DNA of 64,000 nucleotides from Paenibacillus cellulosilyticus. Lineage in GTDB: Bacteria; Bacillota; Bacilli; Paenibacillales; Paenibacillaceae. Made by a program: the position numbers and the translations under genes. Numbering within the stretch: position 1 is the stretch's first letter; every line of letters starts with the position of its first letter. The DNA lies in assembly GCF_003182255.1 (NCBI RefSeq), contig NZ_QGTQ01000020.1, positions 46,641-110,640 on the forward strand. The letters run 5' to 3'. The notes under the pieces were generated by a model that did no database searches, was not told the DNA's origin, and worked only from the letters and a program-made list of their open reading frames with translations. Below are positions 1 through 8,115 of this stretch, piece after piece.

Positions 1-783
1 CTGGCAGGTGAAGGTGCGGCTTCCGTGAAGCCTCGCTTGTTGTACGTTGCGCCTACGTACGGTGATCCGACGGGGCGAGTGTGGAGCTTGAAGCGGCGGC
101 AGGAGGTGCTTGGTTTGTGTCGCGCTCATGGAGTTTGCATAATCGAGGATGATTCGTGCGGAGAGCTGAAGTTTCATGGAGATGCACCCGGTGTACCGAC
201 ATTGTATGCGTTGGCAGGAGAGGCGGGCGGTGTGGTGTATGTCAGCAGCTTCGAGAGCATTGTTGCGCCTTCGGTGCAGGTTGGTTGGGTTGCGGGGAAA
301 CGGACGATGATGGTTGGACTTGGTGTGGGTACTGGTGAGTGTTGTTTGGAAGAAGGGGAGGAGGTTGATTCAGCTGATGCTGAAGCCTGTGTAAGGAACC
401 AGTTGGTGCTGGCTGAGCTGCTGATTGATTTCGATCTCGATGCACATGTGAGGAGGCTTGCCGATACCTATCGTGAGCGAATGTACGCGATGCAGCGGCA
501 GCTGCGAATCCAACAGATCGCGGGCGTGACATGGTCGGAGCCGGAAGGCGGCAAGTTTCTCTGGCTGACGCTGCCGGATGGGCTGGACGCCGACGCGCTG
601 CGGCGATTAACGATGATAATGGGTGTGGATATCGCTCCAGGGAGTCAATTCTATGCAGGTGAGGCTATGCGGAATAGGGTGAGGTTGTGTTTTACGGGCT
701 GCAGCGTTGAACAGATTGAGCGGGGAATAGAGATTGTCGGTGAAGCGATAAGAGATTTTACTGGGCGGTGGAGTGACGGGTGA
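1..783 (+). CDS. PLP aminotransferase-fold protein, C-terminal part (MocR/GntR-like), truncated by window edge
   Basis: The frame is open from base 1, so this is the last 260 residues of a longer gene; the GTG at 25 is probably internal. The sequence follows class I/II aminotransferases: a PxYxxPTG-type stretch (VAPTYGDPTG), an IIEDD segment that normally holds the PLP-contacting Asp, and a C-terminal small domain ending near RVRLCFTG. MocR regulators carry exactly this domain behind a GntR DNA-binding domain, but that end lies outside the window. Oddity: where the family has SFSK, with the Schiff-base lysine, this protein reads SFES (bases 247-258), so the catalytic lysine is replaced by serine. 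It may be a ligand-sensing, non-catalytic domain. Family assignment is firm; role is inferred. Confidence 0.75.
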   Translation: MAGEGAASVKPRLLYVAPTYGDPTGRVWSLKRRQEVLGLCRAHGVCIIEDDSCGELKFHGDAPGVPTLYALAGEAGGVVYVSSFESIVAPSVQVGWVAGKRTMMVGLGVGTGECCLEEGEEVDSADAEACVRNQLVLAELLIDFDLDAHVRRLADTYRERMYAMQRQLRIQQIAGVTWSEPEGGKFLWLTLPDGLDADALRRLTMIMGVDIAPGSQFYAGEAMRNRVRLCFTGCSVEQIERGIEIVGEAIRDFTGRWSDG

Positions 784-871
784 GAGATGTGCGGCCGCTC
801 CGATGGCAGATCATTCTTCCGGTCGCTGACGCTTCTCCAACGGCAGCTATTTAAGACAAGTACTAGAAAAA

Positions 872-1204
872 TTAACGTAATGCTTCGCCATAATAAACAT
901 GAAAATGAAGATGTTTGGAGTCCTGATACTTACCTAAGTTTGTCAGCACACGGCATGCGCCATGCTCAGCCTGAACTTGAGACGCCGCTTTTTTAACCAC
1001 ATCCATCAACTCAATTAAGAGATTATTATCGTTTTGCTCCAAGGTTAGTAGAGACGGAATGTGCCGTTTCGGAATCACAACAATATGAATGGGATAGAAA
1101 GGGCGAGTGTGATGATAGGCTAGAACGTTATCCGTCTCCCATACTTTCTGTACCGCTGTCCGACCACTTAACACTTCATCGCAGTAGAAATCCTCCGTCA
1201 TCAC
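872..1204 (-). CDS. HIT family nucleotide-binding protein
   Basis: A 110-residue protein of the histidine-triad superfamily, which hydrolyses or transfers nucleoside monophosphates from phosphoramidate-type substrates. The triad HLHFHV lies near residue 98, and the upstream segment PIHIVVIPKRHIPSLLTL matches the usual HIT strand-and-helix context; length is normal for a HINT-type protein. It is convergent with the aminotransferase-like gene and stands alone, so the neighbourhood gives no substrate clue. The ATG at 1204 gives a complete domain. Confidence 0.88.
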   Translation of the reverse strand: MMTEDFYCDEVLSGRTAVQKVWETDNVLAYHHTRPFYPIHIVVIPKRHIPSLLTLEQNDNNLLIELMDVVKKAASQVQAEHGACRVLTNLGKYQDSKHLHFHVYYGEALR

Positions 1205-1281
1205 TAACCCTCCACAAGTGCTGTTTCCCTTTTATTAACACTAATTTTGATTGTTCAAACTCTATCTCCTCGGGGACGGAT

Positions 1282-1471
1282 GCTAACGGTTGCCATAGAG
1301 GCTATGTCGTGATTCTGTAAGTATCTAAGTTTTTAACGGTTGCGCTAGAGCTTACTTAGCTCGAAAATGGGGCTTTCAAATATAAAATAAGCAAATAATC
1401 CCACCCGCAACCGTTAGCGTTTGCAATGGGCTATTTCTATCTAAATAAGCGCTGAGGGAACCGTTAGCGCC
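1282..1471. repeat. Four-box TAACGGTTGC repeat element, copy 1
   Basis: Four related boxes lie in a gene-free stretch: TAACGGTTGCC (from 1284) and TAACGGTTGCG (from 1335) on the plus strand, then their complements GCAACCGTTAG (core from 1409) and GAACCGTTAGC (core from 1459). The two outer boxes face each other, as do the two inner ones, so the block could fold as nested stems. The same layout with the same total span recurs at 58546-58728. Function unknown; no open frame of note crosses it. Confidence 0.7.
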
Positions 1472-1520
1472 GTCTTTACTGGGTCGGTACCCAGAAAGGA
1501 GGGAGTGTATTGAAATTTCA

Positions 1521-1797
1521 TTACGCGAGTCAGGTTATAAGACGAGCGACCAAACCTATTTTAAACAAGAGGCATGGAGGCACCCGTAAAGCGAAGGGGC
1601 GGAATTGTTCTGGAGAAACGATTAGCATATGCTTCCGATGCAGCTTTCCTCCGGAAAGCTTTTAGGTCGCCTTTGTCACTCGGATTGTTACCTATTCTGA
1701 TCTACTCTAATCAGAACAATCCGAGGACAACAGCGATCGGAAGAACATTCCGCGCCGCAGTGGGCTATAGCACCAACGTATCTCTCCCGCCAGTAAC
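1521..1797. repeat. Palindromic intergenic repeat, unit A
   Basis: The unit starts TTACGCGAGTCAGG and ends GCCAGTAAC, with an internal hairpin (CGGATTGTT ... AACAATCCG, 1680-1723) and a second, imperfect pair (GCGGAATTGTTCT ... AGAACATTCCGC). It is repeated in tandem at 1805-2042. Relative to unit B it carries about 44 extra bases after the GGAGAAACG segment (1621-1664). Short frames through it follow the repeat and are not credible genes. Confidence 0.7.
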
Positions 1798-1804
1798 TTT
1801 CTAC

Positions 1805-2042
1805 TTACGCGAGTCAGGTTATAAGACGAGCGACCAAACCTATTTTAAAAAGGAGGCATGAAGGCACCCGTAAAGCGAAGGTGCGGAATTGTTCTGGAGA
1901 AACGAAGTGGTCGCCTTTGTCACTCGGATTGTTACCTTTTCTGAATTTATATAATCAGAACAATCCGAGGACAACAGCGATCGGAAGAACATTCCGCACC
2001 GAAGCGGGCTATAGCTCAAACGTATCTCCCCCGCCAGTAACC
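1805..2042. repeat. Palindromic intergenic repeat, unit B
   Basis: Second tandem copy of the unit at 1521-1797, highly similar throughout but lacking the 44-base insert. It has the same TTAC...GTAA outer ends and the same central CGGATTGTT/AACAATCCG hairpin. Its right end abuts the stop codon of the minus-strand DUF2161 gene, so it may also serve as that gene's 3' structure. Confidence 0.7.
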
Positions 2043-2911
2043 TAAACCTTCTCCGGTTTCCTTTTCCTACTTCTCTTCTTCGGCTTCACCATATAATCAC
2101 TTGCATTTTCACTTGCCTTAGCACTTTCACTTGGCTTAGAACTTTCACTTACCTCAACATCAACAGCCACCGCTGCCTCCTGCGCCGGCCATCCGGCAAT
2201 CACTTCCGCATGCTCCGTCAGCGCCGCCGTACCTTTCACGGTGAGCCGATATATGCCTCGTTCTGCCCGCTCAAACCAGCCATAATAATTCGTCCGCAGC
2301 ATCTCCCCGGCCTTGCTATTGCTCGTCTGCCGAGCAAGCGAAGCGGGCGAGGCTGGGCCATGGCGCAGCGCGTCAGCCATGCGGAGGCACTTCTCCCGGT
2401 AGGCGGTCATTAGCTTGCGCTTCGTACTGCCGCCGACATTGTAGTCGCCTGAGCGCTCACGGAACTCGCGAAGCAGTCGATCATGACGCTTGGCCCGGTA
2501 ACGGGCTCGGGGCGGATCGCCTGGTTCGCACAACATTTCGACGAGCGCTGGTTTTGTTTTGAACAACGTAACGGTCATTAGTCCGAGTCCCAGCATCCGG
2601 CACAGCTCCGTAATGTCGCCGAAGCGCTGGTTAACGGCGCCGCTCTTCTTCCGATTACGCTCCACGACGAGCGTGACCAACGGATTCATACGCAGCCGTT
2701 CCACACCTTGCAGCAGCAGTGCGAGATTGAACGTTCGTTTCATTTCTACAATTATAACTTCTTCTTCGATATCCATGCCGTCTTCGGTCTCGGCTCCAGG
2801 CTTGATTGCAACGAGATCGCAATGCAGCACTTCGCCTTTCACTTCGTAACCTTGCGCCTCGAAATACCGCTTCACCGGCTCGTACAATTCCGCCTCTTCC
2901 TTTACAGCCAT
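2042..2911 (-). CDS. DUF2161-family putative PD-(D/E)XK nuclease
   Basis: A 289-residue protein matching the DUF2161 family, predicted to have a PD-(D/E)XK nuclease fold. The N-terminal part reads LYEPVKRYFEAQGYEVKGEV, then a CDLVAI segment (Asp), then IIVEMKRTF, giving the D...ExK core. The C-terminal third is basic and ends in a Lys/Arg-rich tail (KPKKRSRKRK) after a Ser/Glu/Lys-rich linker. I start at the ATG at 2911 because AGGAGGA lies 8 bases upstream; the frame runs 46 codons further but that part is acidic and unlike the family. Substrate unknown. It stands alone, divergent from prkA. Confidence 0.82.
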   Translation of the reverse strand: MAVKEEAELYEPVKRYFEAQGYEVKGEVLHCDLVAIKPGAETEDGMDIEEEVIIVEMKRTFNLALLLQGVERLRMNPLVTLVVERNRKKSGAVNQRFGDITELCRMLGLGLMTVTLFKTKPALVEMLCEPGDPPRARYRAKRHDRLLREFRERSGDYNVGGSTKRKLMTAYREKCLRMADALRHGPASPASLARQTSNSKAGEMLRTNYYGWFERAERGIYRLTVKGTAALTEHAEVIAGWPAQEAAVAVDVEVSESSKPSESAKASENASDYMVKPKKRSRKRKPEKV

Positions 2912-3178
2912 CCCGTCTTCCTCCTGTTCCCCAATGCAGCCGTCCGTGTCCTCTGCAGGAACACCTATTCGTATTAGTCGAGTTTCATTATAGGAGAACG
3001 AATGCGGTGTGTCGAGCGTTAGCGAATAGTCGTCTAAAAAAGTGGTCAATTTCCTGCTCGGCTACGCATAGGAATGTAATACTTCATAATCAGCATCTAG
3101 GCACGGTGGGCGGTACAGAGAAATCCCAAGGCGGAATCAGGGATAGGGCAGATCGCGAGCGATGGGAGGAGGCAAGGC

Positions 3179-5074
3179 ATGGATATATTCAAACGGTTAT
3201 CAGAGTATCGAGCAGAGAGTGATAAGCTTGCCTGGACAGGGACGTTCAAAGAGTATGTAGACCTGTTGAGAAATGATCCGACACCGGCCATGACCGCGCA
3301 CGCCAGGGTGTACGATATGATTGAATCGTATGGCGTCGAGGAGGTAGGCGGGCATAAGCGATACCGCTTCTTCGAGCAGGAAATATTCGGCCTCGATCGT
3401 GCGATCGAGAAGCTGGTTGAGGAGTATTTTCATTCGGCTGCCAGACGACTGGATGTTCGCAAAAGAATTTTGCTGCTCATGGGTCCAGTCAGTGGCGGTA
3501 AATCAACGATTGTTACGATGCTCAAACGCGGTCTAGAGCAGTATTCGCGTGAACAGCGCGGTGCTGTCTTCGCCATCAAAGGGTGCCCGATGCATGAAGA
3601 TCCGCTGCATCTCATCCCACATGAGCTTCGTCAAGAAGTTGAACGTGAGCTTGGTGTACGTATTGAAGGAAGTTTGTGCCCATCCTGCCAGATGAGGCTG
3701 AGGACGGAATTCAACAACGACATCGAGAACGTACAAGTAGAAAGGGTCATCGTCTCGGAGGAAAATCGCGTCGGTATCGGCACATTTAGCCCTTCGGACC
3801 CGAAATCGCAAGATATCGCTGACCTGACGGGCAGCATCGATTTCTCGACGATTACCGAATTCGGTTCCGAATCCGACCCGCGTGCTTATCGGTTCGATGG
3901 AGAGCTGAACAAAGCAAACCGCGGTCTGATGGAGTTCCAAGAGATGCTGAAGTGCGATGAGAAGTTCCTGTGGAACTTGCTGTCACTGACGCAGGAAGGC
4001 AACTTCAAAGCCGGTCGGTTTGCGTTGATCTCAGCGGATGAGCTCATCATTGCGCATACAAACGAATCGGAGTACAAAGCGTTCATCGCCAACAAGAAGA
4101 ATGAAGCGCTTCAATCACGGATGATCGTCATGCCGATTCCATACAACCTGCGAGTGACGGACGAAGAAAAAATCTATACGAAGTTGATTGCGCAGAGCGA
4201 CATGAAGCACATTCATATTGCGCCGCATGCTTTGAAGGCCGCGGCGATATTCTCAATACTTACTCGTCTAAAAGAGACGAAGAAGCAAGGCATCGACATC
4301 GTGAAGAAAATGCGCATGTACGATGGCGAAGAGGTTGAAGGCTTCAAAGAAGCCGATCTGAAGGAAATGCAAAGCGAGTTTATCGAGGAAGGCATGTCCG
4401 GCATCGATCCTCGTTATGTCATCAACCGAATCTCAAGCGCTTTGATCCGCCAAGACCTTCAGTGCATTAACGCACTCGACGTGCTGCGTGCCATGAAGGA
4501 AGGACTTGATCAGCATCCGTCGATCACGAAGGATGAGCGCGAGAAGTATTTGAACTTCATCTCGATCGCCCGCAAAGAGTACGACACGCTGGCGAAGAAA
4601 GAAATTCAGAAGGCGTTCGTCTACTCGTTCGAAGAGTCCGCTCGCACGTTGTTCGAGAACTATCTCGACAACATCGAGGCTTACTGCAATTGGACGAAAA
4701 TCAAGGACCCGCTCACGGGCGAGGAGCTTGATCCGGACGAAAGACTGATGCGTTCCATCGAGGAGCAAATCGGCGTAAGCGAGAATGCGAAGAAAGCGTT
4801 CCGCGAAGAGATTCTGATCCGTATCTCCTCGTACTCGCGCAAAGGCAAAAAGTTCGACTACTCGAGCCACGAGCGTCTGCGTGAAGCGGTTGAGAAGAAG
4901 CTGTTCGCCGATTTGAAGGATATCGTGAAGATTACGACGTCCACGAAAACGCCGGATGAGACGCAGCTGAAGCGGATCAACGAAGTAACGAAACGTCTGA
5001 TCGACGACCACCATTACTGCCCAGTGTGCGCGAATGAGCTGCTGCGCTATGTGGGAAGCCTGTTGAACCGATAA
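3179..5074 (+). CDS. prkA: PrkA family serine protein kinase
   Basis: A 631-residue protein, the full length of Bacillus PrkA/YeaG. The N-terminal AAA+ part has a Walker A (GPVSGGKS, residues 102-109) and the family hallmark TGSIDFSTITEFGSESDPRAY region; the C-terminal third is the PrkA kinase-like domain. A CPSCQ near residue 168 and a C-terminal CPVCANEL may form metal-binding pairs. PrkA acts during sporulation and stress in Bacillus and is usually linked to yhbH and spoVR. Here spoVR lies 55 kb away and yhbH is absent from the window. The ATG at 3179 sits behind GGGAGGAGG; a terminator-like hairpin follows. Confidence 0.96.
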   Translation: MDIFKRLSEYRAESDKLAWTGTFKEYVDLLRNDPTPAMTAHARVYDMIESYGVEEVGGHKRYRFFEQEIFGLDRAIEKLVEEYFHSAARRLDVRKRILLLMGPVSGGKSTIVTMLKRGLEQYSREQRGAVFAIKGCPMHEDPLHLIPHELRQEVERELGVRIEGSLCPSCQMRLRTEFNNDIENVQVERVIVSEENRVGIGTFSPSDPKSQDIADLTGSIDFSTITEFGSESDPRAYRFDGELNKANRGLMEFQEMLKCDEKFLWNLLSLTQEGNFKAGRFALISADELIIAHTNESEYKAFIANKKNEALQSRMIVMPIPYNLRVTDEEKIYTKLIAQSDMKHIHIAPHALKAAAIFSILTRLKETKKQGIDIVKKMRMYDGEEVEGFKEADLKEMQSEFIEEGMSGIDPRYVINRISSALIRQDLQCINALDVLRAMKEGLDQHPSITKDEREKYLNFISIARKEYDTLAKKEIQKAFVYSFEESARTLFENYLDNIEAYCNWTKIKDPLTGEELDPDERLMRSIEEQIGVSENAKKAFREEILIRISSYSRKGKKFDYSSHERLREAVEKKLFADLKDIVKITTSTKTPDETQLKRINEVTKRLIDDHHYCPVCANELLRYVGSLLNR

Positions 5075-5089
5075 GCGTTGCCCAACATG

Positions 5090-5138
5090 CAATCGCCCTG
5101 ATACGGCCATTCGGCCGGTCAGGGCGATTGCTGCTTCT
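5090..5138 (+). terminator. Terminator-like hairpin after prkA
   Basis: Inverted repeat CAATCGCCCTGA (5090-5101) and TCAGGGCGATTG (5119-5130), with a second CGGCC/GGCCG pairing inside. The T-tract is weak (CTGCTTCTAT). Confidence 0.65.
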
Positions 5139-5306
5139 ATCGACAGCAGCCCAACATGCGAAGATACGACGCTGAGTTATTAGATGTTCTCCATTTATAG
5201 TTACAAACTATTAAGTAAATAGACATTATATATTTCACCAATCAACTTTACTCATGGTATAACCATCTTAAGGAAACGAATCGCAACTGATAGGGGCGTG
5301 GGAGAG

Positions 5307-6116
5307 ATGGTTAACGAACGAGTGAGCATGGATCAACACGGAGAGAAGGCAGCAGGCCAACAGCAGAAATGGAAACCGGAAGTCTACGATAAAGAGATGG
5401 CATTCGTATCGGCGTATGGTGCACCGTTAATCGAGCTGCTTCAAGTACAGCCAGGTGAGACCGTCATTGATTGGGGATGTGGATCTGGAGACCTCGCTTC
5501 CGCTATTGCGGAGAAAGGGGCAGAGGTGTTCGGTATCGATTTCTCCGAATCGATGATAGCCAGTGCGCGTACCAAATATCCGGCACTGAAGTTTGAGGTA
5601 GCCGATGGACAGCGCTATGTTGCTGACGAGCCGGTTGATGCGGTATTCAGCAATGCTGCACTCCATTGGATGAAGGATGCGGCAGGGGTAGCCGCTAGCA
5701 TGGCGGCGTCACTCAAGCCTGGTGGTCGTCTTGTCGTTGAATTCGGAGGCCACGGCAACATCAAGGCGGTGACAGATGCGCTTCGCGAGGCGTTTGATGC
5801 TGTTGGCGTCAGCCAGCCGTATCAATCCCCTTGGTATTTCCCGACGATCGGGGAATATGGGATGGTGCTGCAGCAAGCGGGCTTCGAGGCGAATTCAGCT
5901 GTTTTGTTCGATCGGCCGACGAAGCAGGCGAATGGAGACAATGGACTGCGGGGATGGTTAGCTACATTCGCAGATGGCATTCTGTCCGCATTACCGGCCG
6001 AAGAGGCGGATGCAGTCGTCCGTTGGGCGGAGGAACGTCTTCGTCCGGCGCTGTACAGCAATGGCGAGTGGAATGTTGACTATCGCCGTCTGCGGGTAAC
6101 GGCAACGCGCAAATAA
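5307..6116 (+). CDS. Class I SAM-dependent methyltransferase
   Basis: A 269-residue cytoplasmic methyltransferase of the trans-aconitate methyltransferase/UbiE type. Motif I is VIDWGCGSGD at about residues 53-62, followed by an acidic residue after strand 2 (VFGIDFSESM), an ADGQ segment, and AVFSNAALHWMKD (motif IV). The substrate cannot be read from sequence. The ATG at 5307 has AGGGG ten bases upstream; GTG 5298 and ATG 5328 are in-frame alternatives. It is monocistronic, with a hairpin terminator about 20 bases after the stop. Confidence 0.88.
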   Translation: MVNERVSMDQHGEKAAGQQQKWKPEVYDKEMAFVSAYGAPLIELLQVQPGETVIDWGCGSGDLASAIAEKGAEVFGIDFSESMIASARTKYPALKFEVADGQRYVADEPVDAVFSNAALHWMKDAAGVAASMAASLKPGGRLVVEFGGHGNIKAVTDALREAFDAVGVSQPYQSPWYFPTIGEYGMVLQQAGFEANSAVLFDRPTKQANGDNGLRGWLATFADGILSALPAEEADAVVRWAEERLRPALYSNGEWNVDYRRLRVTATRK

Positions 6117-6134
6117 CACGATACAAGAGATCAC

Positions 6135-6170
6135 AAATAGCGGCCCATGGTGGCCGCTATTTGGTTGTTA
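6135..6170 (+). terminator. Terminator after the methyltransferase
   Basis: Perfect hairpin AAATAGCGGCC (6135-6145) / GGCCGCTATTT (6152-6162) followed by GGTTGTT. Confidence 0.8.
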
Positions 6171-6329
6171 AACACTTGTCCGCTTTCAGATTAGTACAAT
6201 TATTTAGGGCAGGCAGCTGTCTTGTATGAACACTTCTAATCATATTACAATTTCCCAACGTCAATGCAGTTGACATGTCCCGTTCCCTCCTGCACAATTA
6301 GGGCAACTTCAGCACTAGAGGAGACTAAC

Positions 6330-7673
6330 ATGTTACGAAGCTGGACAACGATTCTCGCACTGGCGATCCCGTCGCTGGTTGCATTCGCAGGACAGACGAT
6401 GACAGGTACGCTCAACCTTATTATCGTCGGCAAGCTAGGTTTTTTGTTTATCGCAATTGTAGGTGTCGTTAACATCATCATGTACAACGCATTTGCCATC
6501 TTCTCCGGCATCGGTCACACGGTCAACTACCTTGTCGCACAAAATGATGGGGCAGGCAACATGCGCAAAGGGATCGAGCGTACATACTTCGCCTTCTATT
6601 TATGTGCATTGTTCGCCGTATTCCTCATAGCGGTTGGATGGCTGTTCGCGGACGATCTGCTCCGGTTAACCGGCGGTTCCGCTGAGCTGGTCGAGGCAGG
6701 GTCGTTCTATACGGAGCTGCGTTTCTACGCGATGGCATTCGGTATTTTCAACTTTGCCTTCCATGGCTTCCTAAGGGGTATCGGGGCTACACGGATGTCC
6801 ATGGTCATATCGATTATCGCCAATGCGATTATGCTGCTCGGTACCTACACGCTCACCTATGGCCATTGGGGAATGCCTGATCTTGGGCTGAAGGGAGCCG
6901 GGCTCGCCATTCTGCTTGGGGAAGGCATTCAAGCACTGGTTTGCGCATTCGTCTTCTGGTTCCCATTGAATCGCAAGTACAAGACACGTGTTCCAGCTCG
7001 TCTGGACTGGCGGGAAATGCGGTTGATCGCTGCAGAGAGCGGCAAGCTGGGTGTTCAAGAATTCTCGCTCAGCCTCGCCATGTATCTGTTCACCGCATTC
7101 GTTGCGCGGCTTGGCGACCAAGCGCTGGCAGCCAATGAGGTAGCGCTCAGCATTATGTCATTTGGCTTTATGCCTGCATTTGCTTTTGGTTCGACGGCAA
7201 CGATTCTCGTTGGCCGCCATGTCGGACAGGGAGAGCCGAAGCTTGGCCGCAGAGCAGGCACCGATGTGGCGATTCTCGGTACCTTGTTCCTTATTGCGCT
7301 AGGCACGCTTGAACTCATATTCGCGATGCCAATTGCACACATCTATACGAGCGACCCGGATGTGTACAAGCTTGCTGCACATCTGATCAGCGTGTCAGCT
7401 TATCTCCAAATTTTTGATGGACTGCTTAACGTATACGCAGGCTGTATGCGGGGCTTGGGCGAGACAACGTTCCTGCTGCGCATTTCGGTTATTTGCTCCT
7501 GGGTCATCTTCGTACCGCTTGCTTACCTGTTCCTGTTCGTATTTGACTGGGGCAGCATGGGAGCGTGGCTTGCTTTGTATTTGTATTTGACCGTATTCGG
7601 CATTGGCGTAATGATCCGCTTTTATCGAACGGATTGGTCATTGATTCGTGTGAAAGAAGCGGCTGGCCACTAA
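6330..7673 (+). CDS. MATE family efflux transporter
   Basis: A 447-residue membrane protein with about twelve hydrophobic segments in two homologous halves, as in MATE/NorM exporters that couple Na+ or H+ entry to export of cationic compounds. Typical sequence includes the N-terminal AIPSLVAFAGQTMTGTLNLI, FHGFLRGIGATRMSM at the end of the first half, and GCMRGLGETTFLLR in the second. The start is the ATG at 6330 because AGAGGAG lies just upstream; the frame is open for 22 further codons without a ribosome site. The exported compound is unknown. Confidence 0.92.
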   Translation: MLRSWTTILALAIPSLVAFAGQTMTGTLNLIIVGKLGFLFIAIVGVVNIIMYNAFAIFSGIGHTVNYLVAQNDGAGNMRKGIERTYFAFYLCALFAVFLIAVGWLFADDLLRLTGGSAELVEAGSFYTELRFYAMAFGIFNFAFHGFLRGIGATRMSMVISIIANAIMLLGTYTLTYGHWGMPDLGLKGAGLAILLGEGIQALVCAFVFWFPLNRKYKTRVPARLDWREMRLIAAESGKLGVQEFSLSLAMYLFTAFVARLGDQALAANEVALSIMSFGFMPAFAFGSTATILVGRHVGQGEPKLGRRAGTDVAILGTLFLIALGTLELIFAMPIAHIYTSDPDVYKLAAHLISVSAYLQIFDGLLNVYAGCMRGLGETTFLLRISVICSWVIFVPLAYLFLFVFDWGSMGAWLALYLYLTVFGIGVMIRFYRTDWSLIRVKEAAGH

Positions 7674-7897
7674 AAAGTGACGATTCGGCACCGTGCGAAC
7701 GGTTCCGTCAACTTTTGACAAAAATATTGCCAGTAAGGCAAGCATATTTCCATAGGGGCTCACATATACTCCAGTAAGGCGTACTTTTGCCATTTCGAGG
7801 CGCGTTCGGACGAACTTTCAGGAAGGAAAAGGAAGTCGTTCTGTCGAATCATCATTAGGTGAAGGTGAAAGGCGCAGCTCGGAGCCCGGATAACGAG

Positions 7898-7935
7898 AAG
7901 ACAGGATCCAATTCGTTGGGTCCTGTCTTCCTTGT
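7898..7935 (+). terminator. Terminator-like hairpin upstream of the ATP-grasp operon
   Basis: Stem AAGACAGGATCC / GGGTCCTGTCTT with a short loop, followed by CCTTG. It lies over 220 bases after the MATE stop codon, so it may end an untranslated RNA rather than that gene. Confidence 0.6.
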
Positions 7936-7965
7936 ACCAGAACCTTCTACTTTATGTTATATAAG

Positions 7966-7995
7966 TTGACATCTAAGACGAGAATATAGTAGGAT
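7966..7995 (+). promoter_or_regulatory. Probable sigma-A promoter for the ATP-grasp/alpha-E/transglutaminase operon
   Basis: TTGACA at 7966-7971, 18-base spacer, TAGGAT at 7990-7995. The first start codon is about 120 bases downstream, implying a long leader. Confidence 0.45.
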
Positions 7996-8115
7996 CAAAT
8001 CAAATTCATTCCCAAATTGCGGCTATTGTGTAACAATTCGTGACATATACTTAGCGTAACGGCGGATGGCACGATTGAGAAAGGTTGCTGCACCACCTAG
8101 GAGGAGGCGGTTGAC

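Larger units (their letters stand above)
7674..8115 (+). other. 442-bp intergenic region with leader- or small-RNA-like features
   Basis: No credible gene. It holds a TTGACA (7715-7720) without a well-placed -10, an inverted repeat GTTCGGACGAAC (7804-7815), a TGTCGAA (7842-7848) equal to the core of a Spo0A box, a hairpin with terminator character at 7898-7935, and then a promoter-like pair before the ATP-grasp gene. It could encode a small RNA or an untranslated leader; I recognise no known riboswitch. Confidence 0.4.

Noticed and set aside
787..996. 69-codon frame after the aminotransferase fragment
   Set aside because: No ribosome site; it runs into the antisense of the HIT gene.
1574..1861. 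95-codon frame through the tandem palindromic units
   Set aside because: Its sequence is dictated by the repeat and it ends inside unit B; no ribosome site.
4433..5110. 225-codon frame antisense to prkA
   Set aside because: Shadow of highly conserved coding sequence; it also runs into the prkA terminator.
7715..7770. Sigma-A promoter made of TTGACA at 7715 and TATACT at 7765
   Set aside because: The spacing is far too long for one promoter, so only the isolated elements are reported.
7750..7900. Known riboswitch upstream of the ATP-grasp operon
   Set aside because: I could not match the conserved cores of TPP, FMN, SAM, cobalamin, purine, c-di-GMP, c-di-AMP or T-box leaders.
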